Shown here: piece by piece, positions 54,152-63,705 of the stretch
Layout of the letters: every line of letters begins with the position of its first letter
How positions within the stretch are numbered: position 1 is the first letter of the stretch
Source of the DNA: Campylobacter lanienae NCTC 13004
GTDB lineage: Bacteria; Campylobacterota; Campylobacteria; Campylobacterales; Campylobacteraceae
Length of the DNA: 64,000 nt
Direction of reading: 5' to 3'
Assembly (NCBI RefSeq): GCF_002139935.1
Contig: NZ_CP015578.1
Span: 372,001 to 436,000 of the forward strand
Program-made: the position numbers and the translations under genes
Notes under the pieces: model-generated
Seen by the model: the letters and a program-made list of their open reading frames with translations, nothing else
Database searches by the model: none
Told to the model about the DNA's origin: nothing

Positions 54152-55108
54152 TTATATGGTTATAATAGTCGCACTCCACGCAAGACCTATGCCAAAACCG
54201 GCTATTAAGACCTTGTGGCCTGGTTTGATCGTGTTATTATTTAAGGCTCTTTTAAGTGCTATTGGTATGCTAGAAGATGAGGTGTTGCCTACATTTTCGA
54301 TATCATAAATCACCTTAGAATTATCTAATTTCAAGCTTTTGGCAATGGCCTGAAGTATCAATAAATTGGCTTGATGAAATACAAAATAGTCTATATCATC
54401 TAAATTTAGATTATTGGCTTTTAGAGTTTGTTTGACTAAATTTGGAATCTCTCTAATGGTAAAGAGAAATATCTCGGGCCCATTCATATTTAGGCTATTT
54501 TGTGAGCTATGAGATGGATATGCGTAGCCACCATATTTTTTATACATACTAAAGTACCCGCTACCATCGGTGCCACAGATGATTTGAGCTATTTTGTGAG
54601 CGTTGCTATCATCGATTAAGGTCGCACTCGCTCCATCGCCAAAGAGTATCCTTTGAGACAGATCGCTATTTTCGAACATTTTATAGCATAGATCGGCTGT
54701 ACATAGCAATACTCTTTTAACGCTTTTAGAATTTATCAAAGATTTGGCTATTAATAGTCCGTGAGCGTAGCCACTACAAGCGATATTGATCTCCATTGCG
54801 TTTGTGGTTTTGGGTAAATTTAATTTATGATGAAGGAGATAAATCATAGCTGGTTGGAGATACTCAGGTGATTGAGTACAGAGCAAAAGCATATCTATAC
54901 TAGCAGGGTCTATATCATATTCGTTAATCAAATTAAAAGCCGCCTTAGTCGCTAGATCACTAGTTAGTTCATCATCGGCGGCTTTATGGCGGTATCTGAT
55001 ACCGGATTTTTTGTAAATTTGCTCGCAGCTATACTCATCACTATTAGCAAGTGCGCTAAAATACTCGTTGCCAATAACCTGACTTGGTAGATAGTATGCT
55101 AATTTCAT
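54152..55108 (-). CDS. FabH-like 3-oxoacyl-ACP synthase III
   Basis: A 318-residue thiolase-fold condensing enzyme. The catalytic triad is visible: Cys in MEINIACSGYAHGLL (near 110), His in YFVFHQANLLIL (near 243) and Asn in IENVGNTSSSSIP (near 274). FabH homologues join a CoA- or ACP-bound acyl group to malonyl-ACP, or transfer acyl groups to other acceptors. It sits between SDR and carrier protein genes in an accessory operon, so it is more likely a pathway-specific enzyme than the fatty acid initiator. A similar set (FabH-like, carrier, amino acid activator) is recalled near the Campylobacter jejuni flagellar glycosylation locus. Confidence 0.88.
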   Translation of the reverse strand: MKLAYYLPSQVIGNEYFSALANSDEYSCEQIYKKSGIRYRHKAADDELTSDLATKAAFNLINEYDIDPASIDMLLLCTQSPEYLQPAMIYLLHHKLNLPKTTNAMEINIACSGYAHGLLIAKSLINSKSVKRVLLCTADLCYKMFENSDLSQRILFGDGASATLIDDSNAHKIAQIICGTDGSGYFSMYKKYGGYAYPSHSSQNSLNMNGPEIFLFTIREIPNLVKQTLKANNLNLDDIDYFVFHQANLLILQAIAKSLKLDNSKVIYDIENVGNTSSSSIPIALKRALNNNTIKPGHKVLIAGFGIGLAWSATIITI

Positions 55109-55139
55109 ATTTTAATCCATCTTAATTTCATTATAAATT

Positions 55140-55904
55140 TCATTTGTCATAACCCCCCCCAGAGGTGATTTTGATACATTCAGCGGTGATTTTACTAGAT
55201 TTAGAACTAAGCAAAAATAGCACCGATTCGGCCACATCTATAGGCTCTATAAGCCCAAAAGGCATAATATCATTTAAGCTCTTCTCGTGAGATTCTTTGG
55301 ATATAAAGTTATTGATAAATTCATCATACATAGGGGTATTGACATATAATGGGGCTATGGCGTTGATCCTTACGCCTTTTTTGGCGTACTCTTTGGCTAG
55401 GCTTTTTATAGCGGAGTTTAGAGCTGCTTTACTAGCGCTATATAGACTAAGTCCAGGCTCACTGCCAAAGGCCGCTAAAGAGCTGATAGCTACTATGTTT
55501 GTGTCGTTTTTGATATATCTATTGTGTTTTAAGGTGGCTTTGGCTAGGGCAAAAAAGCTTAAAAGATTTATATTGATTAGCTCACTCATTTTATCTAAAT
55601 TTAGATTGCGAAGTAGCGTTGGATAGAGTATCCCGGCGCAGTGGATAAAGCCATTAAATTTAAACTTATCAGCGAATTTGCTCACAGCCAATTCAATGCT
55701 ATTTAGATCATTTGAGTCAAATAACGCAACTTCACTAGCTAGCTCACCGATACTATCCAATTGATATTTAATCTCATTTAATCTATTTTCATCTCTACCA
55801 AGTAGTAGCAATCTAGCGCCACTTTTAGCAAGTTCAGTGGCTACGCATCGACCTATGCCTGATGTAGCACCGGTGATGATATAGGTTTTATTCTCAAACT
55901 CCAT
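55140..55904 (-). CDS. Short-chain dehydrogenase/reductase
   Basis: A 254-residue FabG-like SDR. It has the NAD(P)-binding TGATSGIGRCVATEL, the NNAG-like HCAGIL, catalytic Ser in VAISSLAAF, and YSASKAAL (Tyr-x3-Lys near 152). It would reduce a keto group, plausibly the 3-keto made by the FabH-like enzyme. A run of eight G (coding strand; 55153-55160) encodes the Gly-Gly-Gly in the C-terminal SGGGYDK. One more G would cut the last residues and one fewer would extend the protein. The start ATG directly abuts the stop of the preceding gene. Confidence 0.9.
   Translation of the reverse strand: MEFENKTYIITGATSGIGRCVATELAKSGARLLLLGRDENRLNEIKYQLDSIGELASEVALFDSNDLNSIELAVSKFADKFKFNGFIHCAGILYPTLLRNLNLDKMSELININLLSFFALAKATLKHNRYIKNDTNIVAISSLAAFGSEPGLSLYSASKAALNSAIKSLAKEYAKKGVRINAIAPLYVNTPMYDEFINNFISKESHEKSLNDIMPFGLIEPIDVAESVLFLLSSKSSKITAECIKITSGGGYDK
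55153..55160. repeat. Homopolymer C8 (G8 on coding strand) in the SDR 3' end
   Basis: Eight C on the plus strand, 11 nt inside the SDR stop. With 7 G the frame would run about 10 codons further before a stop; with 9 G it stops after SGGGL. Such tracts slip in Campylobacter, which often lacks some mismatch repair genes. Confidence 0.8.
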
Positions 55905-56579
55905 CTACCCCCCCCCATTTAATTTAATATTATGATATAGCTCAATAATGCGATATAATATATCGATTAAGTATATTATCCCAAGAGTATAAAAGCATAG
56001 CTCAAATTTCAAGCTAAAAATTGATATAGATAGGATAATAGCTAGCAAACTAACATCAATCCCAAGCAAAATTCCACGCTCTAAAAGATATTTTTTTAGC
56101 CCAAATCTATAAATTTTATTTAATTTTTTTAATTTAGAGTGGATAAAATGCTTACAAAATTGCTGATGAAATAGCAAGGCAAAAGCGACGAAACTAGCAC
56201 AAAATATACTAATATGATATACATAAGTAGCTAAGATAATAAGCCCAAACCACGCCATATAATCGCAGATATAATCTAGCCAATGGCCAAGCTTCGTGCT
56301 TTGATCTCTTAAGCGAGCTAGCATTCCATCAGTGTGGTCAGCTATGCTATAGATTAAAAACAAAATTCCACTTAAAATATTATGCCCCAAATATAGTAAA
56401 ATAAATGAGCTAGCTACACAAAACATAGCAAAGATGGTTATATGATTTGGCTTTATATTTGTGCGGATAAGTAGTGGTAAGATGAGTTTTGAAACTATCA
56501 AAACACGCCAAATATACTCAGTTATATAATATGTATCTTTGCTCTCTAATCTTTCGGCTTTTTTAAGTTTTGATATCAT
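55905..56579 (-). CDS. CDP-alcohol phosphatidyltransferase family protein
   Basis: A 224-residue inner-membrane enzyme with about six helices. The full family signature DGx2ARx8Gx3Dx3D is present as DHTDGMLARLRDQSTKLGHW followed by LDYICDYMAW (near 80-108). It transfers a phospho-alcohol from a CDP-activated donor to a hydroxyl acceptor; the acceptor is unknown. It is not obviously PgsA or PssA by sequence and is embedded in the carrier protein operon. Its last codons are a G9 tract encoding Gly-Gly-Gly. Confidence 0.88.
   Translation of the reverse strand: MISKLKKAERLESKDTYYITEYIWRVLIVSKLILPLLIRTNIKPNHITIFAMFCVASSFILLYLGHNILSGILFLIYSIADHTDGMLARLRDQSTKLGHWLDYICDYMAWFGLIILATYVYHISIFCASFVAFALLFHQQFCKHFIHSKLKKLNKIYRFGLKKYLLERGILLGIDVSLLAIILSISIFSLKFELCFYTLGIIYLIDILYRIIELYHNIKLNGGG
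55908..55916. repeat. Homopolymer C9 (G9 on coding strand) at the CDP-AP/SDR junction
   Basis: Nine G on the coding strand end the CDP-alcohol transferase, then TAG, then the SDR ATG with no gap. The tract probably also acts as the purine-rich ribosome binding site of the SDR gene. A change in length alters both the last residues of one protein and the coupling and spacing for the next. Confidence 0.8.
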
Positions 56580-57301
56580 AGCTCAACTTCTAAAAACTCA
56601 CCCCAAATTTGAGCGATTTCTTGGTATGTTTGATTGATATCAGAAGTGAATTCATCACTACTCCAAGCTCTTCTAAGCACCATCGCCATCTCTACTTCGC
56701 TCCAAAATTCAGATACCCTATCGCTAGGAATTTCATCTATGATATAGGTGCCAAATTTAGCTTTTATGTAGTTTTGTAAATGCTCTACTACTATTTGAGC
56801 GACTCTAAATATAAATATATAATTTGGGTCTTTTAAAAGCTCTTTTAAATTTGATTTTAGCATATTTTCTATATTTTGTTTTTGTGTTTTGATAAGGGTA
56901 CATGGATGGGTATCATCAGCAAAAAATATATCAAAAATCGTCCCATTAAAAAAGCCTAAAATCTCGCCCCTAGCGTTGATTTTAGGTAAAATCGGATATA
57001 GCTTACAAATCAATGGGCGATTTTGGTGCGGATGACAAAGCCCCTTTTTATCACAATGTAGCCAATGTATAGTGAAGGTTTGACCGCCTTTGAGTTTGAA
57101 TTTCTCACTCTTTTTAGCTACTTCCATACCATCTATTCCGCCTGATTTTAGATACTCCTTATACTCGATATCAAAAAGTGGTAGAGCGATGAAATTTGAG
57201 CGAATTAGCTTAAAATGTGGATTGGCAAATCCAGCGCAGCAGTATCCAGCGCAACTCTCATAACATTTTGGGGAGTAGATATATTCTTGATTGTAATTCA
57301 T
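56576..57301 (-). CDS. Cys-rich YkgJ-like putative metal-cluster protein
   Basis: A 241-residue soluble protein. The N-terminus has C13-x3-C17-x3-C21-C22 (PKCYESCAGYCCAGF), followed by HWLHCDKKGLCHPHQNRPLI with CKLYP just after, and a later HPC. This is the pattern of the YkgJ/CxxCxxCC family, thought to bind zinc or an iron-sulfur cluster. Its biochemical role is unknown. It overlaps the CDP-alcohol transferase gene by 4 nt and directly follows the first carrier protein gene, so it belongs to the pathway. Confidence 0.7.
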   Translation of the reverse strand: MNYNQEYIYSPKCYESCAGYCCAGFANPHFKLIRSNFIALPLFDIEYKEYLKSGGIDGMEVAKKSEKFKLKGGQTFTIHWLHCDKKGLCHPHQNRPLICKLYPILPKINARGEILGFFNGTIFDIFFADDTHPCTLIKTQKQNIENMLKSNLKELLKDPNYIFIFRVAQIVVEHLQNYIKAKFGTYIIDEIPSDRVSEFWSEVEMAMVLRRAWSSDEFTSDINQTYQEIAQIWGEFLEVEL

Positions 57302-57529
57302 TTAAATTCCATAAGCTAATTTAATCATATTATCCAAAGCGGCTATGCTTTGAAAGTTTTCAGCACTTAGGAATTTGGCGTCTAAATCTTTATTATACCT
57401 AGCTTGCATAGCAGCTATAAGTGCGATAATATCGATGCTATCGATAAGTCCATTATCAAGCAAATTTAAATTTTCATCACTTATATCACCTCTGCCTATC
57501 TCGTTTAATAGGATTTTTGCTTCACTCAT
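57302..57529 (-). CDS. Acyl/aminoacyl carrier protein (first carrier of the operon)
   Basis: A 75-residue carrier protein with the phosphopantetheine Ser in LLDNGLIDSIDIIALIAAMQ (near 35). It overlaps the adenylation enzyme gene by 8 nt, the usual pairing of a DltA-like ligase with its own carrier. It is therefore the likely acceptor of the activated acid. Confidence 0.85.
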   Translation of the reverse strand: MSEAKILLNEIGRGDISDENLNLLDNGLIDSIDIIALIAAMQARYNKDLDAKFLSAENFQSIAALDNMIKLAYGI

Positions 57530-58997
57530 TTTTTAGTGCCTCTTTATCTATTTTGCCATTTTGGTTTAGCTTGAAATTTGATTTATGGATGAATTTTCGT
57601 GGGATCATATACTCTGGGAGTTTGGATTTTAAAAACTCTTTTAAATTCTTAATCTCATCTTGGCTTTCGTAAAATGCGATGATTTGAGAATTTTTAAATA
57701 TACAGGCAACTCTATGGATATCTGTGTGTGAGCTTAGAGCCACTTCTATCTCGCCAAGCTCGATTCTAAATCCATTAAGCTTAATCTGAGAATCACACCT
57801 ACCATAATATAGTAGATTGCTATATTTATCATAAGCGACTATATCACCGGTTTTATAAATTAGCTCTTTGTAGGCTGATTGAAGTGGGTTTTGGATGAAG
57901 GCTTGGGCTGTTTTATCAGCGTCATTGTAGTATCCGCTAGATAGGCTAGAGCCTTTGATATATAATTCGCCTTTTAAATTTGGTTTGGTTATAAGATTCA
58001 TATTTTCATCAAATACCAAAAGTTCTGTATTGCTAAACGCCTTACCAATAGGCAAGATCTCATCATCACCAAACTCTCTATCTACCATATAATACGAACT
58101 TGCTAAGGTTGTTTCAGTAGGGCCATACATATTATAAAATTTAGCATTTTTAATGGATTTTATCCAGTAATTTAGCTGTTTTGTAGGCATCATCTCGCCA
58201 CAAGATATTATCATTTTAAGGGATAAATTTGCTCCATTTAGGGCATTAGAATTAGCAAAATATACTAACACACTTGGCACCCAGAGAATGGTAGTAACGC
58301 TATTTGTGATTAGATACTCAACTACTTTAAGCGGAAAAGCAAAAATAGAGCTTGGTAAAATATGAGTAGTAGCACCAATAAAGGTATTAACATAGATATC
58401 AAAAACGCTTAAATCAAAATAAAATGGCGCTTGATTAGCTATAATGCTATCTTGGCTTATATTAAGGTCGCTAGAACAAGCTAAGATAAAGTCTAAAAGG
58501 CTTTTGTGGCTGATACTCACGCCTTTTGGCTCGCCTGTGCTGCCGCTAGTAAATAGCGTGTAGGCTAGGTCTGTGTCTATGATTTTGACGCTATTAAGAA
58601 GGTTATAATCAATCTTAAATTTAGATACATCATCTATAAATATTGTTTTGAGATTTAAATTTATCTTTAAATCTTTGGAGGTGATGAGTAGGGCGGGGCT
58701 TAGCTTTTTAACTATCTTTTCTACTCTTTGAGCCGGCATATTTTCATCTATTATTGTGTAGAAATTGCCACTTTTGAGCACCCCAAAAAAGCTTATAATC
58801 GCCTCTATGGATTTAGGTAAAATTATCAAAATAGGGGATTTATATATTTTATGATTTAAAATTTCACTAGCCAAAGCGGTGCTAAGCTCATCAAGCTTAG
58901 AGTAGCTAATGGTGGTGCCACTTGGCGTTATAAATGCTGGTTTATCTGGTAGGATCTTGGCTGTGTGAACTAGTATTTGATGGGTTGAGTTTAGCAT
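57522..58997 (-). CDS. DltA-like adenylation enzyme (amino acid or acyl activation)
   Basis: A 491-residue ANL-superfamily ligase. Core motifs are YTLFTSGSTGEPKGVSISH (A3), NMYGPTETTLASSYY (A5), LIYKTGDIVAYD (A7), YYGRCDSQIKLNGFRIELGE (A8) and NQNGKIDKEAL (A10 Lys). It makes an acyl-AMP and loads it on a carrier. It is a stand-alone A domain without condensation or thiolation domains, like DltA. The substrate cannot be read safely. It is the first gene of the operon; TTTTAAGGGG precedes the ATG and a C8 tract (coding strand) lies 27 nt upstream. Confidence 0.88.
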   Translation of the reverse strand: MLNSTHQILVHTAKILPDKPAFITPSGTTISYSKLDELSTALASEILNHKIYKSPILIILPKSIEAIISFFGVLKSGNFYTIIDENMPAQRVEKIVKKLSPALLITSKDLKINLNLKTIFIDDVSKFKIDYNLLNSVKIIDTDLAYTLFTSGSTGEPKGVSISHKSLLDFILACSSDLNISQDSIIANQAPFYFDLSVFDIYVNTFIGATTHILPSSIFAFPLKVVEYLITNSVTTILWVPSVLVYFANSNALNGANLSLKMIISCGEMMPTKQLNYWIKSIKNAKFYNMYGPTETTLASSYYMVDREFGDDEILPIGKAFSNTELLVFDENMNLITKPNLKGELYIKGSSLSSGYYNDADKTAQAFIQNPLQSAYKELIYKTGDIVAYDKYSNLLYYGRCDSQIKLNGFRIELGEIEVALSSHTDIHRVACIFKNSQIIAFYESQDEIKNLKEFLKSKLPEYMIPRKFIHKSNFKLNQNGKIDKEALKNE

Positions 58998-59023
58998 ATT
59001 TTCCCCTTAAAATTCAAAAAATA

Positions 59024-59031
59024 GGGGGGGG
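59024..59031. repeat. Homopolymer G8 upstream of the adenylation gene
   Basis: Eight G on the plus strand (C on the coding strand) in the gap between rpoD and the accessory operon, 27 nt before the ATG. It lies in the 5' untranslated or promoter region, so slippage could change expression of the whole operon. Confidence 0.75.
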
Positions 59032-59098
59032 TAGAGCCTTTTGAATTAAATTTAATTTGATAAGAAATCTCAAATTTAAATCTCATCCCCCGCAAAAT

Positions 59099-60955
59099 CT
59101 ATCCTTCTATATAGTTTTTGAGTTTGCGACCGACTTTTGGATGCTTTAGTTTTTTAATTGCTGAGCTTTCTATCTGTCTTACACGCTCTCTTGTTACATT
59201 TAGCTCTTTGCCGATCTCTTCAAGCGTCCTATCACTCTCATCTTCAAGCAAGCCAAAACGCATTCTAATCACAGCTTTTTCTCTATCATTTAACTGATCT
59301 AAAACTTCATCTATCTGCTCTTTTAAATCCGCTTTTAATATCTGTTCCATCGGGCTTAATGCGCTTCTATCTTCTACGAAATCGCCATATTTGCCATCAT
59401 CTTCGCTGCCGATCGGAGCTTCTAGGCTTATTGGCTCTTTGGTGATTTTGATAACTTGCTTAACCTTATCTACGCTTAGCCCAACTTCTTTAGCAATTAC
59501 ACTTACATCTGGCTCTTTGCCTTCTTCTTGGACATATTTTCTATTGATTTTATTAATGCGATTTATGGTTTCTATCATGTGGATTGGAATTCTAATAGTT
59601 CTAGCTTGATCAGCGATAGCTCTGCTGATAGCTTGTCTTATCCACCAAGTGGCGTATGTGGAGAATTTAAATCCCTTTTTATACTCGAATTTATCCACAG
59701 CTTTCATAAGGCCTATATTGCCCTCTTGGATAAGGTCTAAAAACGGCAACCCACGATTAGTATATTTTTTGGCTATGCTGACAACTAGGCGTAAATTTGA
59801 TTTTGCCATTTTGGCTTTGGCGTCATCGCTGATATTTTTGCCTTTTTTGATCTGATCTAAGACATTTTTAAGATCTTTTGGATCTAGGTTAAAGCCGGTT
59901 TTGCTCGCTTCTTTGGTTTGAAATAGCTTTTTGATCTCCATATATGTAGATACCATTGTAGCTTCTGGGACTCTAGCTATTACATCTTCTTTGCTTAGTT
60001 TGGTGATATCTTTTAAGATTTGTTGGTGATTTTTTCTCAATTCAGCGCTAAACATCGGAAGTCTATACTCAAGTCTTTTAAGCTCTTTATCAAAGTCGGT
60101 ATCGCTTTTTAAAGCAGTTTCAATAGACTTTACAATCTCATTTATTAGCTTGCTTGTTGGGCCTAAATCCATTAATTTATCTTTTAAGACCTTTTTTTTG
60201 AATGTTAAATTCAGTTTTGATTGTAGATCGACCTCATTTTCTACGGATATATTTTGCTTAGATGCGATTTTTAGCCAATCTTTTTTAGCTTTTTCAAGTG
60301 CTTTAAAGCTCTCTATTACCTTTTCAGCTCTCTTATCAAGCTTTTTAGGCTGTTTTTTGCTCTCTTCGATCTCTTCATCTTCATTATAGCTCTCTTCGAT
60401 ATCATCTTCTTCTTCGTTGTCTTCTTCATCAAAGCTTTTAAATAGCTCTTTAACTCGGCGCTCTCTATTAATCAAAGGCTCTTTATAATCTAGTATAAAA
60501 TCTATTAGATACGGCACAGAGCAAAAGGCATCTATAATGATATCTTCACCTAGCTCAATCTTTTTGCTTATCTCGATCTCTTCTTCTTTGCTTAGTAGCG
60601 GTATTTGGCCCATTTCTCTAAGATACATACGAACAGGGCTATCAGATCGGCTCCACTCTAATAGATCAGTTTCGCTACTTAGGTCAAATTCGTCTTCTAA
60701 ATTTGCTTCAGATGATTTTTGCGGGTCTGTTGTGGATGATCTTTTGGCCTCTTGGATCGTTTTTTGTTTGGCAGCTTCCACGGCGCTTGTTAGCTGAATT
60801 TTGTGTAATTCGGCTAGGGATTCTATCTTTTTGATCATTGCTGCGGTTGGGGCTTTGTCAAATAGCCTTACTAGTTGCTCAAATGTCACATAGCTTTTGG
60901 CATTTTCTCGAAATAGCTCTTCAATTTGTGTAAATACCTCTTTGGCTGCACTCAT
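59099..60955 (-). CDS. rpoD: RNA polymerase sigma factor RpoD (sigma70)
   Basis: A 618-residue primary sigma factor. Region 1.1 (about 1-80) is followed by an acidic non-conserved part with a [14 protein letters not shown] run. Region 2 has [20 protein letters not shown] and [14 protein letters not shown] (2.4), region 3 [20 protein letters not shown], and region 4 [21 protein letters not shown] set the start at ATG 60953-60955 because AAAGGAT precedes it and [13 protein letters not shown] follows. It is a single gene; its end is about 100 nt before the accessory operon on the same strand. Confidence 0.97.
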   Translation of the reverse strand: MSAAKEVFTQIEELFRENAKSYVTFEQLVRLFDKAPTAAMIKKIESLAELHKIQLTSAVEAAKQKTIQEAKRSSTTDPQKSSEANLEDEFDLSSETDLLEWSRSDSPVRMYLREMGQIPLLSKEEEIEISKKIELGEDIIIDAFCSVPYLIDFILDYKEPLINRERRVKELFKSFDEEDNEEEDDIEESYNEDEEIEESKKQPKKLDKRAEKVIESFKALEKAKKDWLKIASKQNISVENEVDLQSKLNLTFKKKVLKDKLMDLGPTSKLINEIVKSIETALKSDTDFDKELKRLEYRLPMFSAELRKNHQQILKDITKLSKEDVIARVPEATMVSTYMEIKKLFQTKEASKTGFNLDPKDLKNVLDQIKKGKNISDDAKAKMAKSNLRLVVSIAKKYTNRGLPFLDLIQEGNIGLMKAVDKFEYKKGFKFSTYATWWIRQAISRAIADQARTIRIPIHMIETINRINKINRKYVQEEGKEPDVSVIAKEVGLSVDKVKQVIKITKEPISLEAPIGSEDDGKYGDFVEDRSALSPMEQILKADLKEQIDEVLDQLNDREKAVIRMRFGLLEDESDRTLEEIGKELNVTRERVRQIESSAIKKLKHPKVGRKLKNYIEG

Positions 60956-61085
60956 CAAAATATCCTTTGTATAGGCAAAATAAAGTCGGATATTATACAC
61001 AAAAATTGATTAAATAAATTTGAAATTAATAAAATGAAATATAAATAAGATTATAGAGTGGATTTTGCGAATTTGGCTTAAATTT

Positions 61086-61107
61086 AGCCTAGGATTGCTC
61101 CTAGGCT
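61086..61107 (-). terminator. Terminator of the prpBCD genes
   Basis: AGCCTAGGA-GCAA-TCCTAGGCT on the minus strand, a perfect 9-bp stem 7 nt after the prpD stop, followed by AAATTTAAG. Confidence 0.6.
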
Positions 61108-61113
61108 TTTAGA

Positions 61114-62568
61114 TTATCCTAGCCAAAATAGATCGCTAAATTCATTGAAATTATAGCTCTCTAAAAGCTTTTGATTATTTACTAAATCTTCTATTATTTG
61201 GCAAGTTTTTGGGCTAAATCTTGTAGCTAGATTGGCTTTAAATTTAGCTTTTAATAGTGGAATTCCCTCATCTCTTCTTCTTTTGTGACCGATAGGGTAT
61301 TCTACTTCTACTTTTTTGGATTTTGTGCCATCTTTGTAGTAGATTTCAACTGCGTTTGCGATACTTCTTTTATCGCTATCTAGATACTCTTTTGTGTATC
61401 TTGGATCTACTTCTACTACCATTTTATCTCTTAGGGCATCGATGCGTGGATCTTTGGCTACGCTATCTTCATAATCATCAGCCACTAATCTACCAAATAT
61501 CAAAGGCACAGCCACCATATATTGGATACAATGGTCACGATCGGCAGGATTGGCTAATTCGCCGGTTTTATTGATGATTCTATGGCCTGATTCTTGAGTG
61601 GTGATAACGATTTTTTCTATCTCATCTAGGCGATCTTTGACCTCATTATGAAGTGCCATAGCACACTCAACTGCTGTTTGAGCGTGGAATTCAGCTGGAA
61701 AGCTAATTTTAAATAGCACATTCTCCATTACATACGAGCCAAATTCTTGTGGAATTACTAGCTTTTGGCCTCTCATTTTGACATCTTCAAAGCCCCAGAA
61801 TTTCGCACTTAAAGCTGATGGATAGCCCATTTCACCTGTTTTGGCTTTTAGTGCTAGATCCACCCCACGACTAGATGCATCGCCAGCAGCCCAGCTCTTG
61901 CGACTACCTGTATTTGGTGCGTGGCGATAAGTCCTTAAAGCACCACCATCTATGAAGGCATTTGAGACAGCATTGCGAATTTCATCATAGTTACATCCTA
62001 AAAGCTTAGCCGCAACCGCAGTAGAGGCGATACGAACTAACAAAACATGATCCAATCCAACTTTATTAAAGCAGTTTTCAAGTGCTAAGATACCTTGAAT
62101 TTCGTGTGCTTTTATCATAGCTTCTAAGACGCTTTTGACCTTTAATGGGGCTTTGCCTTGAGATAAATTTTTGCGACTTACATAATCAGCCACCGCCCAA
62201 ATAGCACCTAGATTATCGCTTGGATGTCCCCATTCAGCCGCTAGCCAAGTATCATTATAGTCTAGCCATCTTACCATAGCTCCTACATTAAAGGCCGCAC
62301 GAATCGGCTCAAGTTGATATGAAGTGCCTGGAATTTTGCTACCTAATGGGCGAAATTCCGCCCCTTCAACACTTGGACCAAGCAGTTTAGCGCAAGCTGG
62401 ATATTTAAGAGCCAAAATCCCGCATCCTAATGCATCAATCATAGTATATTTAGCCGTTTCATACGCTAACTCGCTAGTAATCTCAAAGCTATCAGCATAT
62501 TTTGCGATTTTACTTAGCAACTCATCAAATTCAGGACGTTTAGCCTCTAATATTCCCATATTACTCAT
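61114..62568 (-). CDS. prpD: 2-methylcitrate dehydratase
   Basis: A 484-residue PrpD/MmgE family enzyme. It dehydrates 2-methylcitrate to 2-methylaconitate in propionate breakdown. Family signatures include [20 protein letters not shown] (here DYNDTWLA), [20 protein letters not shown] and [17 protein letters not shown]. Length matches the E. coli protein (483). AAGGAGAG precedes the ATG. It lies 9 nt downstream of prpC. An aconitase-type enzyme is still needed to finish the isomerisation and is not in the window. Confidence 0.95.
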   Translation of the reverse strand: MSNMGILEAKRPEFDELLSKIAKYADSFEITSELAYETAKYTMIDALGCGILALKYPACAKLLGPSVEGAEFRPLGSKIPGTSYQLEPIRAAFNVGAMVRWLDYNDTWLAAEWGHPSDNLGAIWAVADYVSRKNLSQGKAPLKVKSVLEAMIKAHEIQGILALENCFNKVGLDHVLLVRIASTAVAAKLLGCNYDEIRNAVSNAFIDGGALRTYRHAPNTGSRKSWAAGDASSRGVDLALKAKTGEMGYPSALSAKFWGFEDVKMRGQKLVIPQEFGSYVMENVLFKISFPAEFHAQTAVECAMALHNEVKDRLDEIEKIVITTQESGHRIINKTGELANPADRDHCIQYMVAVPLIFGRLVADDYEDSVAKDPRIDALRDKMVVEVDPRYTKEYLDSDKRSIANAVEIYYKDGTKSKKVEVEYPIGHKRRRDEGIPLLKAKFKANLATRFSPKTCQIIEDLVNNQKLLESYNFNEFSDLFWLG

Positions 62569-62577
62569 TTTCTCTCC

Positions 62578-63705
62578 TTATCTTTGGTGTATTTGTATAA
62601 ATTTCATTGGCTCAGGCCCTATGTAGTTGCTACTTGGGCGAATGAGCTTGTTGTTGGCTCTTTGTTCTTTTATGTGAGCGCACCAGCCACTTACTCTACT
62701 CATTATAAATATAGGGGTGAAATACTCAGTTGGTATCCCCATAAAGTGATATGCTGACGCACTATAAAAATCCGCATTTGGCGGCAAACTAGGGCGTTTT
62801 TCTTTCATTACACCCTCAATGGCTTCACTAATAGCAAATAGCTTGTGATTATTGCTTAGGGCTTTTGACCATTTTTTGATAACGGCGTTTCTAGGATCAC
62901 CGCCAACTCCATAAACCCTATGCCCAAATCCCATTAATAGCTCTTTATTAGCTAGTTTTTGATTTACTCCATTTATAGCATCTTCTACATTATCAAAGCT
63001 AGAAATTAGCCCAAATGCCGCCTCATTAGCCCCACCATGAAGTGGCCCACGAAGAGCACCTATAGCACCAGCAACGGCCGAAAAAATATCGCTTTTTGTA
63101 GAGGCACAAATCCTAGCTGTAAATGTAGATGCGTTAAATTCATGCTCAGCATATAAAATTAGTGAGCAATGCATAGCTTTTACAAATTCAGCCGGTGGCG
63201 TTTTTTGGTGTAATTTTTCCAAGAAATACCCAGCTATGCTATCTTCTTTACTCTCAAAATCTATCTCTTTACCGCCATTTATATAGTTATGCCAAAAGCA
63301 AATAACGCTAGGAAGAACTCCAAGAAGGCGAATAATCTTATCATCTTGATCGCTAAAATCATCCTTTTCAGCTTCTAAAGTCCCAAGCAAAGCAACCGCA
63401 CTTTGGCATACATTCATCGGATGAACGCCTTTTGGTATGAGCTTTAGCATAGCTTTAAGCTCAACGCTAAGAGGGCGAGATGCTATAATTTTGCTTTTAT
63501 AATCTTTTAGTTCATTTGCGTTTGGAAGTTTAGCATATTGTAATAAATATGCAACCTCTTCAAATTCACAATGCTCTGCTAAATCCTCAATAGCATAACC
63601 ATAATAATTCAACCCATTGCCAGTCCCGCAAGTACATATCGCACTCTCACCAGCTATAACTCCGGCTAATCCGCCTTGTTTTTTTGCTGCTTCGCTGATA
63701 CTCAT
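62578..63705 (-). CDS. prpC: 2-methylcitrate synthase
   Basis: A 375-residue citrate synthase family enzyme joining propionyl-CoA and oxaloacetate. The catalytic His residues are in LHGGANEAAFG (near 220) and MGFGHRVYGVGGDPRN (near 260); the Asp is near the end (NADFYSA). The short length and prp context favour methylcitrate over citrate synthase. It overlaps prpB by 4 nt. Confidence 0.94.
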   Translation of the reverse strand: MSISEAAKKQGGLAGVIAGESAICTCGTGNGLNYYGYAIEDLAEHCEFEEVAYLLQYAKLPNANELKDYKSKIIASRPLSVELKAMLKLIPKGVHPMNVCQSAVALLGTLEAEKDDFSDQDDKIIRLLGVLPSVICFWHNYINGGKEIDFESKEDSIAGYFLEKLHQKTPPAEFVKAMHCSLILYAEHEFNASTFTARICASTKSDIFSAVAGAIGALRGPLHGGANEAAFGLISSFDNVEDAINGVNQKLANKELLMGFGHRVYGVGGDPRNAVIKKWSKALSNNHKLFAISEAIEGVMKEKRPSLPPNADFYSASAYHFMGIPTEYFTPIFIMSRVSGWCAHIKEQRANNKLIRPSSNYIGPEPMKFIQIHQR

